Below the pieces are notes generated by a model. That model worked only from the letters and a program-made list of their open reading frames with translations, was not told the origin of the DNA and did no database searches. Below, piece by piece: positions 17,975 through 25,510 of a stretch of DNA of 54,487 bases. Every line of letters begins with the position of its first letter. Positions within the stretch are counted from its first letter, which is position 1. Source of the DNA: JBGAQP01 sp044220635 (GTDB lineage Bacteria > Pseudomonadota > Gammaproteobacteria > Burkholderiales > Usitatibacteraceae); NCBI GenBank assembly GCA_044220635.1, contig JBGAQP010000025.1, positions 1 to 54,487 on the forward strand. Reading direction: 5' to 3'. Both the position numbers and the translations under genes were made by a program.

Positions 17975-18736
17975 TCAGGGCCGCAACACCGTGTCGACCG
18001 CGTGGCGGCCGCCGTCCCATTCCACCGTTCCCTTCAGCCGCAGGGGATATCGGAATTCTGGCGTCTTGCCGTCGGGACCGTCGTTGGGCCAGATGGGCAA
18101 CGTGCGCGTCGTGCCGGGCAGGACCGGCGCGGGAGAGACGGAGAATTCCAGCGATTTGCCGTCCGCATCCCGGGCCTCGAGCGTCCCTTCCGGTCGGCCG
18201 TGGGCGCTGCCGGTGTTCGCGACCGTGATCGCGGGGACGGGCCGGCCGTTGGCGGTGACGACCTGCAGCGAGCGCACTTCGAGGCTCGGCCGCGCGCCGC
18301 CGACGCTCACGTAGACGATCACGGCGATGCGCCCCTGCATGGGCAGCTGGATGGTCGCGCCTTCGGAGGTCGTGACCTGCTTGCCCTCGACCAGCAGCGC
18401 GAAACGGCACTCGCCCCGGGGCGCATCGGCGGGCACGTGGACCTCGAAGCGGAACTTGCGGCGCGAGCGCGGCGCGAGCCGCAGGTCGCGGCGCTCGAGC
18501 CGCACCCAGGGCCGGCAACTGCCGGGCGCGAGCGCATCGGCGCCGAAGACGACGCTGCCGTCGGCGGCGAGATCCCAGTCCGCGGTGCGCAGCGCGTAGT
18601 CGGAGAACTCGAGGGAGTCGCTCGCGATCTCGAGCGCCTCGCGCAGCACCCCGCCGGGGGCGGCCTTCAGCTCGAAGCGCGGCGGCCCGACGATCCCCGC
18701 GAACGCGGCGGGGGCCGCCGCGGGCGCGAGCAGCAT
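17975..18736 (-). CDS. PapD-like periplasmic chaperone-type protein
   Basis: 253 residues from ATG 18736 with a short signal peptide (MLLAPAAAPAAFAG). A longer start at 18826 is open but would overlap the upstream gene by 65 bases. The first Ig-like domain has the layout of pilus chaperones: FELKAAPGGVLREALEIAS, the D-W-x-L strand (TADWDLAADGSVVFGAD), SCRPWVRLERRDLRLAPRSR, VPADAPRGECRFALLVEGK and a GRIAVIVYVSV strand. A second Ig-like domain follows (EVRSLQVVTANGRPVPAITV). It is the last gene of an operon with four other exported proteins. Function by analogy: folding and delivery of the subunits. Confidence 0.7.
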   Translation of the reverse strand: MLLAPAAAPAAFAGIVGPPRFELKAAPGGVLREALEIASDSLEFSDYALRTADWDLAADGSVVFGADALAPGSCRPWVRLERRDLRLAPRSRRKFRFEVHVPADAPRGECRFALLVEGKQVTTSEGATIQLPMQGRIAVIVYVSVGGARPSLEVRSLQVVTANGRPVPAITVANTGSAHGRPEGTLEARDADGKSLEFSVSPAPVLPGTTRTLPIWPNDGPDGKTPEFRYPLRLKGTVEWDGGRHAVDTVLRP

Positions 18737-18761
18737 CGCGGCGGCATGTGCCGCCGCGAGG

Positions 18762-19271
18762 CTACGGCAGGGGCTCGATCTCGAAGATCGGCTGGAACTG
18801 GAGGCGTCGGTCGAAATGGCGGCCATCGATGCGATAGGTGAAGTCGAAGGTCTCTGCGGTCACCGCGGCCTCGATGCGGCCGCGAAAGACCAGAACGCGC
18901 TGGCCGGGGATCGACGCGCCGGCGAGGAAACGGCCCCGCGTGCGCCATTCTATCCGCAGGGCGCCGGGCAGCCGCAGCCCGACGATGTCCTGCGGGAACG
19001 CGATGTAGATCTCGGCGTTGCGCCCCGCCCAGGCGGCCGTGTTCAGGCGCACCTCGATGTCGCGCGCTTCCGCGGTGATCGCGAGCATCTCCTCGCCGCT
19101 GCGCGCTTCGTCGGAACCGCCCTCCCACCGGGCTCCCAGCTCGATGCGCTGGCGCGGGGAAAGCGAGTCGTCGAGACGGGTGCCGGCCGTCGCGGGGACC
19201 GCCGCGAGCGCGAACGCCAGCGCGAGCCCCGCCGCCTCAAGGCATCGAGAGCGTGTAGGTCGCCGTGCCAT
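18762..19271 (-). CDS. Exported protein of the surface-subunit operon, unknown family
   Basis: 169 residues with a signal peptide (LEAAGLALAFALAAVPATAG). The mature part is beta-rich with charged loops (IEVRLNTAAWAGRNAEIYIA, RIEWRTRGRFLAGASIPGQR). It is not obviously related to the three neighbouring subunits. Its start overlaps the upstream subunit gene by 35 bases and it lies 25 bases upstream of the chaperone gene, so it belongs to the operon. A tip protein, cap or second chaperone are possibilities; none is shown by sequence. Confidence 0.7.
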   Translation of the reverse strand: MARRPTRSRCLEAAGLALAFALAAVPATAGTRLDDSLSPRQRIELGARWEGGSDEARSGEEMLAITAEARDIEVRLNTAAWAGRNAEIYIAFPQDIVGLRLPGALRIEWRTRGRFLAGASIPGQRVLVFRGRIEAAVTAETFDFTYRIDGRHFDRRLQFQPIFEIEPLP

Positions 19272-19749
19272 TGTAGGTGCCCGAGGGATACACGGTGGCG
19301 TTGCTGAACCGGAAGGTATGGTTGTTCTGGACGCGCCGGCAGTTCTGGAACGTGGCGATCGCCTGCGTGCCCGGCGCGAGGTAGGTGCCCGGCGAGATGT
19401 CCGCGTCGCTCGTGGTCCAGGAGATCGTGCTGAAGGGAATCGTGTTGCCGCCGCTCGTGAGGTTGGCCGGCGTGGTGACCGTGAGGGTCGCGTTCTTCGC
19501 GGCGCAGCCCGCCTCGCGGGCCTCGGCCCGCACCAGGATCGCGCCGCCCGCCTGGTTGATCGGGTTGCCGTTGCCCGCGTTCGCCGCGGTGATGTTGAAC
19601 TGCACGAGCGTCACGCCGCCCGCGGCCCCCACGCGCAGCCGCACCTCGCTCGGCGGGGGATTGAGGATCGTGGTGACCGCAGCCGCGGGCAGCGCCGCGG
19701 CGAGCAGCGCCGGAAACAACCGGAGGGGATACGCGCTCACGGAAGCCAT
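19237..19749 (-). CDS. Exported surface subunit, divergent paralogue (C)
   Basis: 170 residues from ATG 19749 (a GTG at 19764 is possible). Signal peptide (LFPALLAAALPAAAV), then the shared signature RLRVGAAGGVTLVQFN, a central NTIPFSTISW and the C-terminal YPSGTYNGTATYTLSMP. It differs from the other two subunits by two cysteines (AGCAAK and QNCRRV) that could form a disulfide and by a shorter N-terminus. Fits a minor or adaptor subunit of the same structure. Confidence 0.78.
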   Translation of the reverse strand: MASVSAYPLRLFPALLAAALPAAAVTTILNPPPSEVRLRVGAAGGVTLVQFNITAANAGNGNPINQAGGAILVRAEAREAGCAAKNATLTVTTPANLTSGGNTIPFSTISWTTSDADISPGTYLAPGTQAIATFQNCRRVQNNHTFRFSNATVYPSGTYNGTATYTLSMP

Positions 19750-19781
19750 CTTACCGAAAGGCACCGGGGCGTTGCCGGCCC

Positions 19782-20408
19782 TCAGGGCGAGGAGGCCGTG
19801 TAGGTGACGCGCCCGTTGGCGACGTTGACGCCGCCATAGGTGCCGGCGGGATAGACCGTGGTGTTGTCGAAGGTGTAGGTCCAGACCGCGGCGCGGTCCG
19901 TGACCACGCCCGCGTTCAGGGCGACGTTGACCGAGGCGCTGGTGCCGCCGGCCGCCGGGAGCACCGGGGATGGGAGGTTCGCGTTGCTCGTCGCCGCCTT
20001 GATCTCGCTGTAGGGGATGGAGTTGGCCCCGGACTGCAGCGCCCCCGCGGTCGTGACGGTGAGCCGGATCTGCCCCGCGTTCGATTTCACCTCGACCGTG
20101 GAGGCGCCGCCGCCGAGGTTTCCCCCGGCGCAGGCGAGGTCGGTGCCATTGCCGAGGCTCGGTGCCATCGCGTTGAGGTTGCAGTTCACGAGGCTGATGC
20201 CGCCTCCCGCCGCGCCCACGCGGAAGCGCAGGAACCGCGGGTAGTTGATCCGGTGGTTGAGCGTCGTCGAGGCGGAATACGGGGCCGAATTGTCGAACGC
20301 GGTCGCCGCCTCCGCGGGCGGCGCGATGGCGATCGACGCGAGGAGGACCGCGCTCGCGGCGAGCGCGAGACGGTACTTCCCATGGCGAACGTGCTTCGTC
20401 CCTCTCAT
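19782..20408 (-). CDS. Exported surface subunit (B)
   Basis: 208 residues with a signal peptide (LALAASAVLLASIAIAPPAEA). The mature protein shares long blocks with subunit A: YPRFLRFRVGAAGGGISLVN, a cysteine pair (LVNCNLN and LACAGG), NSIPYSEIKAATSNANLPSP, and the C-terminal VYPAGTYGGVNVANGRVTYT-ASSP. The beta-rich, Gly/Thr/Ala-rich composition and conserved C-terminal strand resemble fimbrial or coat subunits handled by an Ig-type chaperone. No named family is recognised. Confidence 0.8.
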   Translation of the reverse strand: MRGTKHVRHGKYRLALAASAVLLASIAIAPPAEAATAFDNSAPYSASTTLNHRINYPRFLRFRVGAAGGGISLVNCNLNAMAPSLGNGTDLACAGGNLGGGASTVEVKSNAGQIRLTVTTAGALQSGANSIPYSEIKAATSNANLPSPVLPAAGGTSASVNVALNAGVVTDRAAVWTYTFDNTTVYPAGTYGGVNVANGRVTYTASSP

Positions 20409-20435
20409 GCGATCGGCTCCGGTTGCCTCGGTGGC

Positions 20436-20452
20436 GGGGCGCGGCGCGCCCC
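20436..20452 (-). repeat. GC-rich stem-loop between subunit genes A and B
   Basis: A perfect 7-bp inverted repeat, GGGGCGC and GCGCCCC with a three-base loop, lies in the 64-base gap between the two largest subunit genes. Such intercistronic hairpins can trim or stabilise the upstream message so that the first subunit is made in excess; here that is only a suggestion. Confidence 0.5.
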
Positions 20453-20472
20453 GATGCGCGGACCGGCCGGCC

Positions 20473-21081
20473 CTACGGCGAGCTCGCCGTGTAGGTCACG
20501 CGGCCGTTGTTCACCGCCACGCCGCCGTAGGTGCCCGAGGCGTAGATCGCCGTGTTGTCGTAGGTGTAGGTCCACGTCGCCGTGCGGTCGGTCACGTTGC
20601 CCGCGTTGGCCACCACGGCCACGCCCGCGCTCGTTCCGCCAGCGGCCGGCAGGCCGGGCGCCGGGACGTTGGCGGTGCTGGTCGCCGTGAGGATCTCGCT
20701 GAAGGGCAGCGTGTCGACCCCGTTCGAGAGCGCGCCGAGGGTGGTCGCCGTGAGCGTGATGGCGCCCGCGTTGGAGCGCACCATGACCGTGGAGACGCCG
20801 CCGCCGACATCGCCGCCGGCGCAGGCGACGTCGGTGCCGTCACCGAGGATGCCGGCGGAGGCCGAGAGGTCGCAATCCACGAGGCTGATCGCCCCGCCCG
20901 CGGCGCCGACGCGGAACTGCAGGAACCGCGGGATGATGACTCGGAAATCCTGGCGCGCGGTGCGCGTGAGGGTGCCGGCGCCCGTGATCGAGGTCTGCTC
21001 GGCGAGGACCGGTTCCGGCGCCGCGAAGGCCGCCCCGAGGGCGACCGCCAACATGAGCTTCTTGAAGTTTGACGCTTTCAT
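20473..21081 (-). CDS. Exported surface subunit, first gene of operon (A)
   Basis: 202 residues from ATG 21081, chosen because it has the ribosome binding site AGGAG and opens a signal peptide (MKASNFKKLMLAVALGAAFA). The mature part carries IPRFLQFRVGAAGGAISLVD, a cysteine pair (LVDCDLS and VACAGG), DTLPFSEILTATSTANVPAP and the C-terminal YASGTYGGVAVNNGRVTYTA-SSP. Nearest paralogue of subunit B. Being first and followed by an intercistronic hairpin, it may be the major subunit. A perfect CRP-type palindrome lies 124 bases upstream. Confidence 0.8.
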   Translation of the reverse strand: MKASNFKKLMLAVALGAAFAAPEPVLAEQTSITGAGTLTRTARQDFRVIIPRFLQFRVGAAGGAISLVDCDLSASAGILGDGTDVACAGGDVGGGVSTVMVRSNAGAITLTATTLGALSNGVDTLPFSEILTATSTANVPAPGLPAAGGTSAGVAVVANAGNVTDRTATWTYTYDNTAIYASGTYGGVAVNNGRVTYTASSP

Positions 21082-21204
21082 CGTGTCACTCCTGACTGGG
21101 TTCGATGGGTAAGCCCTGCGGACTGGTCGGCTTTCTGTGGCCATCTGGGCCCGGCCAACTCGACTTCCACAGGATCCATTGGACGCCAGGGCACCGGGAT
21201 TCGA

Positions 21205-21220
21205 TGTGAAGGGCCTCACA
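21205..21220. promoter_or_regulatory. CRP/Vfr/Clp-type palindrome upstream of the subunit operon
   Basis: TGTGA-AGGGCC-TCACA is a perfect match to the CRP-family consensus TGTGA-N6-TCACA. It lies between trmL and subunit A, both on the minus strand, so subunit A is the only gene it can sensibly precede. I see no strong -10 at a class I or class II distance, so the promoter itself is not placed. Confidence 0.6.
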
Positions 21221-21327
21221 GAACCCCCTGTTTTTCATCGGGTTTTGACCAGAATCAGGTTTCAGGAGTAACGCGGCCGTAACATCCGGACCGCTCGTCG
21301 GCCGGATCGGGCCGCGCATCCGCGGCC

Positions 21328-21792
21328 TCAGGCGCCGCCGGCGAACCCGGCCTGGCGCCAGGCCTCGAAGACCACCACGGCGACGGCGTTCGACAGGTTG
21401 AGGCTCCGGTTCCCGGGCCGCATGGGCAGCCTCAGGCGCCGGTCCTCGGGGAAGCCCTCCAGGATCCCGGGGGGAAGTCCCGCGGTTTCGGGGCCGAAGA
21501 CGAAGGCATCGCCTTCGCGGAAGGCGGCGTCGGTGTATCGGGTCGCGGCCCGGGTGGTGATCGCGAAGAGCCTGCGCCCGCCGAGCGCCTCGAGGCACCG
21601 CCCCCAGTCCGCATGGACGCGGACCGTGGCGAGCTCGTGGTAGTCGAGGCCCGCGCGGCGCAGCTGCTTGTCGTCCATGGAGAAACCCAGGGGAGCGACG
21701 AGATGGAGGCGTGCCCCGGCGTTGGCGCAAAGGCGGATCACGTTGCCCGCGTTGGGCGGGATCTCGGGACGGTAGAGGACGACGTCGAACAC
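21328..21792 (-). CDS. trmL: tRNA (cytidine/uridine-2'-O-)-methyltransferase TrmL
   Basis: 154 residues from the GTG at 21792 (VFDVVLYRPEIPPNAGNVIR). SPOUT/TrmD-fold enzyme that methylates the wobble ribose of leucine tRNAs. Family motifs are RPEIPPNAGNVIRLCAN, FVFGPETAGLP and LRLPMRPGNRSLNLSNAVAV, the last two forming the knot that binds SAM. The frame stays open upstream into comF, but homologues start at this GTG. Seven bases separate it from the comF stop. Confidence 0.93.
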   Translation of the reverse strand: MFDVVLYRPEIPPNAGNVIRLCANAGARLHLVAPLGFSMDDKQLRRAGLDYHELATVRVHADWGRCLEALGGRRLFAITTRAATRYTDAAFREGDAFVFGPETAGLPPGILEGFPEDRRLRLPMRPGNRSLNLSNAVAVVVFEAWRQAGFAGGA

Positions 21793-21799
21793 GGGTCGT

Positions 21800-22522
21800 T
21801 CAATTCGGCGGGCGGGGCTCCGGCGTGCGGGCCAGGGCCCAGACCACGACCGAGCGGGCACCCGCGGCCGCGAGCGCCTCGGTGAGCGCTTCGGCCGTCG
21901 CGCCCGTGGTGACCACGTCGTCGACGATCGCGATCCGGCGCCCGCGCAGGTCGAGCTCGCAGGCGAAGGCCCCGCGCAGGTTTCGCCGCCTCGCCTCCCG
22001 CCCGAGCCCGGCCTGGGGCGCGGTATCGCGGATCCGGCGCACGCCCCCGGCCAACACCGGGACGCCCAGGGCCGAAGCGACCCGGCGGGCGAGGACATGG
22101 GACTGGTTGAAGCCGCGCGCCCGGAGACGCGCGCTCGATAGCGGCGGCGCCACGAGGCCGTCGGGGGGCGGCTCCCCGCGGACGCGATCCGCGAGGCGCC
22201 TGGCGAGCCAGTCGCCGGTCGCGAGATCCCCGGCGCGCTTGAAGCGCAGGACGAGCCGGTCGAGCGGAAATCGATAGGCGTAGGCCGATACCAGCCGTTC
22301 GAAGGGCGGGGGTGCCCGGAGGCAGGACCCGCAGGTTCCGCCTCCGGGCAGCGCGACCCCGCAGCGGGAACAGGCCTCGCCGATCACGGTCAGCAAGTCC
22401 TCACAGCCTGGGCAGACCAGGTCACCCCCGAGCGCCTCTGCGCACAGGACGCAATCCTGGCCGACGAATCCTTCCAGCCATCGACGGCCGGGACGCGTCG
22501 CTATCGATGAAAAAACAGGCAT
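21800..22522 (-). CDS. comF: ComF-family phosphoribosyltransferase-like protein
   Basis: 240 residues. Two zinc-binding CxxC pairs in the N-terminal part (CVLCAEALGGDLVCPGCEDL and CSRCGVALPGGGTCGSC) are followed by a phosphoribosyltransferase fold with the PRPP loop RIAIVDDVVTTGATAEAL. The family is linked to DNA uptake; the enzymatic reaction is not settled. Divergent from bioB, a common betaproteobacterial arrangement. Confidence 0.93.
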   Translation of the reverse strand: MPVFSSIATRPGRRWLEGFVGQDCVLCAEALGGDLVCPGCEDLLTVIGEACSRCGVALPGGGTCGSCLRAPPPFERLVSAYAYRFPLDRLVLRFKRAGDLATGDWLARRLADRVRGEPPPDGLVAPPLSSARLRARGFNQSHVLARRVASALGVPVLAGGVRRIRDTAPQAGLGREARRRNLRGAFACELDLRGRRIAIVDDVVTTGATAEALTEALAAAGARSVVVWALARTPEPRPPN

Positions 22523-22548
22523 TGGTCAGGATTGGCGCGGGCCCGGAT

Positions 22549-22577
22549 TTGACAACGAACAAAAAAACACGAAATAT
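22549..22577 (+). promoter_or_regulatory. Putative sigma-70 promoter of the biotin operon
   Basis: A perfect -35 TTGACA at 22549-22554 is followed, after 17 bases, by the AT-rich AAATAT (22572-22577) as a poor -10. The site lies between an earlier in-frame ATG at 22507 and the GTG at 22603, which argues that translation of bioB begins at the GTG. Confidence 0.45.
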
Positions 22578-22602
22578 CAGCGCCTTGGAGGAGACCTTCC
22601 CC

Positions 22603-23583
22603 GTGGATGCCCCGATCCGGTTCCAGCCCCCCGCCCCCGACACCGACCCGCGCCTCGAGGCGCTGCGCGAGGAGGCGCTCGCGCTCCTCGACCTTCCCTT
22701 CAACGATCTGCTGTTCCGGGCGCAGACCGTCCACCGGGAGAATTTCGACCCGAACCGCGTCCAGCGCTCGACGCTGCTGTCGATCAAGACCGGCGGTTGC
22801 CCCGAGGACTGCGGCTACTGCCCGCAGGCGGCACGCTATCACACGGGTGTCGAGAGCGAGGACCTGATGCCGCTTGGCGAAGTGCTCGCCGCGGCACGCG
22901 CGGCCCGCGGCCACGGCGCGACCCGCTTCTGCATGGGCGCGGCTTGGCGCGGCCCGAAGGAGCGCGACCTCGAGCCCGTCCTCGAGATGGTGCGCGAGGT
23001 GAAGAAGCTGGGCCTCGAGACCTGCTGCACGCTCGGCATGCTGAAGGACGGCCAGGCCGAGCGCCTGCGCGAGGCGGGACTCGACTACTACAACCACAAC
23101 CTCGACACCGCGCCCGAGCACTACGGCGCGATCGTCACGACGCGGGAGTACCGGGACCGCCTCGAGACGCTCGAGCGCGTGCGCGGCGCCGGGATCGCGG
23201 TGTGCTGCGGCGGGATCGTGGGCCTGGGCGAGTCGCGGCGCGAGCGCGCGGGGCTGCTCGCGCAGCTCGCGAGCCTCTCCCCGCAGCCCGAGTCCGTGCC
23301 GATCAACAACCTCGTGCAGGTCGAGGGCACGCCGCTCGCGGGCACTCAGAAGCTGCACTGGACCGAATTCGTGCGCACGATCGCGGTCGCCCGCATCCTC
23401 ATGCCGCGCAGCATGGTGCGGCTGTCCGCGGGCCGCGCCGATCTCGACGAGTCCGCGCAGGCCCTCGCGTTCCTCGCCGGCGCCAACTCGATCTTCTACG
23501 GCGAGAAGCTGCTCACGACCGGCAACCCGGAGGTGGCGCGCGACGACGCGCTCTTCGCGGCCCTGGGCCTCGAGAGCGCCTGA
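22603..23583 (+). CDS. bioB: Biotin synthase
   Basis: Radical SAM enzyme that inserts sulfur into dethiobiotin. 326 residues from the GTG at 22603, preceded by GGAGGAG at 22587-22593. The SAM cluster motif CPEDCGYC is intact, followed by RFCMGAAWRGPKERD, YNHNLDTAPEHYGAIVTTR and VPINNLVQVEGTPL. An ATG at 22507 would add 32 residues, but that stretch overlaps the divergent comF start and holds the promoter. First gene of bioBFHCD. Confidence 0.95.
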   Translation: MDAPIRFQPPAPDTDPRLEALREEALALLDLPFNDLLFRAQTVHRENFDPNRVQRSTLLSIKTGGCPEDCGYCPQAARYHTGVESEDLMPLGEVLAAARAARGHGATRFCMGAAWRGPKERDLEPVLEMVREVKKLGLETCCTLGMLKDGQAERLREAGLDYYNHNLDTAPEHYGAIVTTREYRDRLETLERVRGAGIAVCCGGIVGLGESRRERAGLLAQLASLSPQPESVPINNLVQVEGTPLAGTQKLHWTEFVRTIAVARILMPRSMVRLSAGRADLDESAQALAFLAGANSIFYGEKLLTTGNPEVARDDALFAALGLESA

Positions 23584-23591
23584 GGCCCGGG

Positions 23592-24755
23592 ATGGCCAAC
23601 GACCCCGCCGGCCTCGTGGACGGGCTCGCGGAGCTCGACCGCCGCGCGCTTCGCCGCACGCGCCGCGTCCTCGACTCGCCCCAGGGAGCGCGCGTTCGCG
23701 AGGGCGGGCGCACGCTCGCCAATTTCTCGAGCAACGACTATCTCGGGCTCGCGAACCATCCGCGGCTCGCCGAGGCGGCGCGCCGCGCCATCGACGAGTT
23801 CGGCGTCGGCGCGGGGGCCTCGCCCCTGGTGAGCGGGCAGCTTCGCGTCCACGAGCGCGCCGAGGAGCGCTTCGCCGCCTTCTGCGCGCTGCCCCGCGCG
23901 CTGCTCTTCGCGAGCGGCTACGCCGCGAACCTCGCCGTCGTCGCCACGCTGTGCGGGCGCTCGGCCGAGGTCTTCCTCGACCGGCTCGACCACGCGAGCC
24001 TCGTCGACGGCGCGGTGCTCTCCCGTGCGAGGCTCGTGCGCTACCCCCACGGAGATTGCGACGCGCTCGCCGCGCGCCTGGCCGCCTCGCGCGCCGCCGT
24101 GCGCCTCGTGGCCACGGACACCGTCTTCAGCATGGACGGCGACGTGGCCGACCTGCCGCGCCTGCTGGCACTGTGCGAGCGCCACGACGCCTGGCTGCTG
24201 CTCGACGACGCGCACGGCCTCGGCGTGCTGGGCCCGGGAGGGCGCGGCGCGCTCGCGCATTCCGGCCTCTCCTCGCCGCGCATCGTGTACATGGCCACCC
24301 TCGGCAAGGCGCTCGGCGGCTACGGCGCGTTCGTCGCGGGCGACTCCCGGCTCGTCGAGTGGCTCGTGCAGCGCGCCCGCCCCTACATCTATTCGACGGC
24401 GCTCCCGCCGATGGCCGCCGCGGTCGCGATCGCCGCCCTGGACCTGCTCGAGGCCGAGCCCGCCCTCGTGGCGCGCCTTCACCAGCGCATCGCGCAGTTC
24501 CGCGCCGCCTGCGCCGCACGCGCGGTCGACCTTGCGCCTTCGGCGACCGCGATCCAGCCCGTGGTCGTCGGCGAGGCCTCCCGGGCGCTCGAGGCGAGCG
24601 CGCGGCTTCGCGAGCGCGGGTTCCTCGTGCCCGCGATCCGTCCCCCGACCGTGCCGGAAGGCCGCTCGCGGCTGCGCGTGTCGCTCAGCGCCGCGCACGA
24701 GGACGCGGAAGTCGCCGGCCTCGCGAACGCGCTCGCGGAAAGCCTCGCGCCGTGA
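23592..24755 (+). CDS. bioF: 8-amino-7-oxononanoate synthase
   Basis: PLP enzyme condensing pimeloyl-ACP with L-alanine. 387 residues. Visible features are FSSNDYLGLANHPRLAEAAR, the cofactor aspartate region LLLDDAHGLGVLG, and the Schiff-base lysine in MATLGKALGGYGAFVAG. It starts nine bases after bioB, and its stop overlaps the bioH GTG. Confidence 0.96.
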   Translation: MANDPAGLVDGLAELDRRALRRTRRVLDSPQGARVREGGRTLANFSSNDYLGLANHPRLAEAARRAIDEFGVGAGASPLVSGQLRVHERAEERFAAFCALPRALLFASGYAANLAVVATLCGRSAEVFLDRLDHASLVDGAVLSRARLVRYPHGDCDALAARLAASRAAVRLVATDTVFSMDGDVADLPRLLALCERHDAWLLLDDAHGLGVLGPGGRGALAHSGLSSPRIVYMATLGKALGGYGAFVAGDSRLVEWLVQRARPYIYSTALPPMAAAVAIAALDLLEAEPALVARLHQRIAQFRAACAARAVDLAPSATAIQPVVVGEASRALEASARLRERGFLVPAIRPPTVPEGRSRLRVSLSAAHEDAEVAGLANALAESLAP

Positions 24756-25510
24756 GCCTGCACGTCGAGCGCTCCGGGGCCGGGCCCGACCTCGCCCTGC
24801 TGCACGGCTGGGGCCTGCACGGCGGCGTGTGGTCCCCCGTGGCGCAGGCGCTCGCCGCGCGCCATCGCGTGCACGCGATCGACCTTCCGGGCCACGGCCA
24901 TTCCGCCGCCACGGCGTTCGCGGGCCTGGAGTCCGCCGCCGACGCGGTCGCCGAGGCGATCCCCGAGGCGAGCCTCGTCTGCGGCTGGTCCCTCGGCGGG
25001 CTCGTGGCGCTCGCCGTCGCGCTGCGCTACCCGGCGCGCGTGCGCGCGCTCGCGCTCGTGAGCACGACGCCGTGCTTCGTCGCTCGCGAGGGCTGGCCGC
25101 ACGCGATGGCGCCCGCCACGCTCGCGCAGTTCGCCGCGGGGCTGCGCGAGGCGCCCGAGGCCACCATCGCCACCTTCGTGCGCCTGAACGCGCTCGGCGC
25201 TCCCGGGGGGCGCGAGGCGGCGCGCGCGCTCGCGCGCGAGGTTTCCTCCCGGGGCGCCCCCGATCCGGCGAGCCTCGCCGCGGGCCTGCGCGCGCTCGGC
25301 GAGACCGACCTGCGCGGGGAGCTCGCGCGCGTGCGCGTCCCCGCCGTGGTCGTGCACGGGCGCCGCGACCGGCTCGCTCCCGTCGAGGCGGGGCGGCGGC
25401 TCGCCGCCGGGCTCGCGCGCTCGCGCCTCTTCGAGCTCGAGGCCGCGCACCTGCCCTTCGTGAGCCACCCGCGCGAGTTCGTCGCGGCGATCGGAACGCT
25501 CGATGGCTGA
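24752..25510 (+). CDS. bioH: Pimeloyl-ACP methyl ester carboxylesterase BioH
   Basis: Alpha/beta hydrolase that removes the methyl group from pimeloyl-ACP methyl ester. 252 residues from a GTG that overlaps the bioF stop. Oxyanion segment LLHGWGLHGGVW, nucleophile elbow CGWSLGGLVAL, acid in VVHGRRDRLAPVEAG and the catalytic His in AAHLPFVSHPREF. Overlaps bioC by eight bases. Confidence 0.93.
   Translation: MSLHVERSGAGPDLALLHGWGLHGGVWSPVAQALAARHRVHAIDLPGHGHSAATAFAGLESAADAVAEAIPEASLVCGWSLGGLVALAVALRYPARVRALALVSTTPCFVAREGWPHAMAPATLAQFAAGLREAPEATIATFVRLNALGAPGGREAARALAREVSSRGAPDPASLAAGLRALGETDLRGELARVRVPAVVVHGRRDRLAPVEAGRRLAAGLARSRLFELEAAHLPFVSHPREFVAAIGTLDG

Noticed and set aside
15542..21081. 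Classical chaperone-usher or Csu/spore-coat-U pilus
   Set aside because: The barrel protein carries a LysM-like head and an SdrD-B-like tail and lies on the opposite strand, and the subunits do not show the spore coat U pattern. The resemblance is in parts list only, so the standard name was not used.
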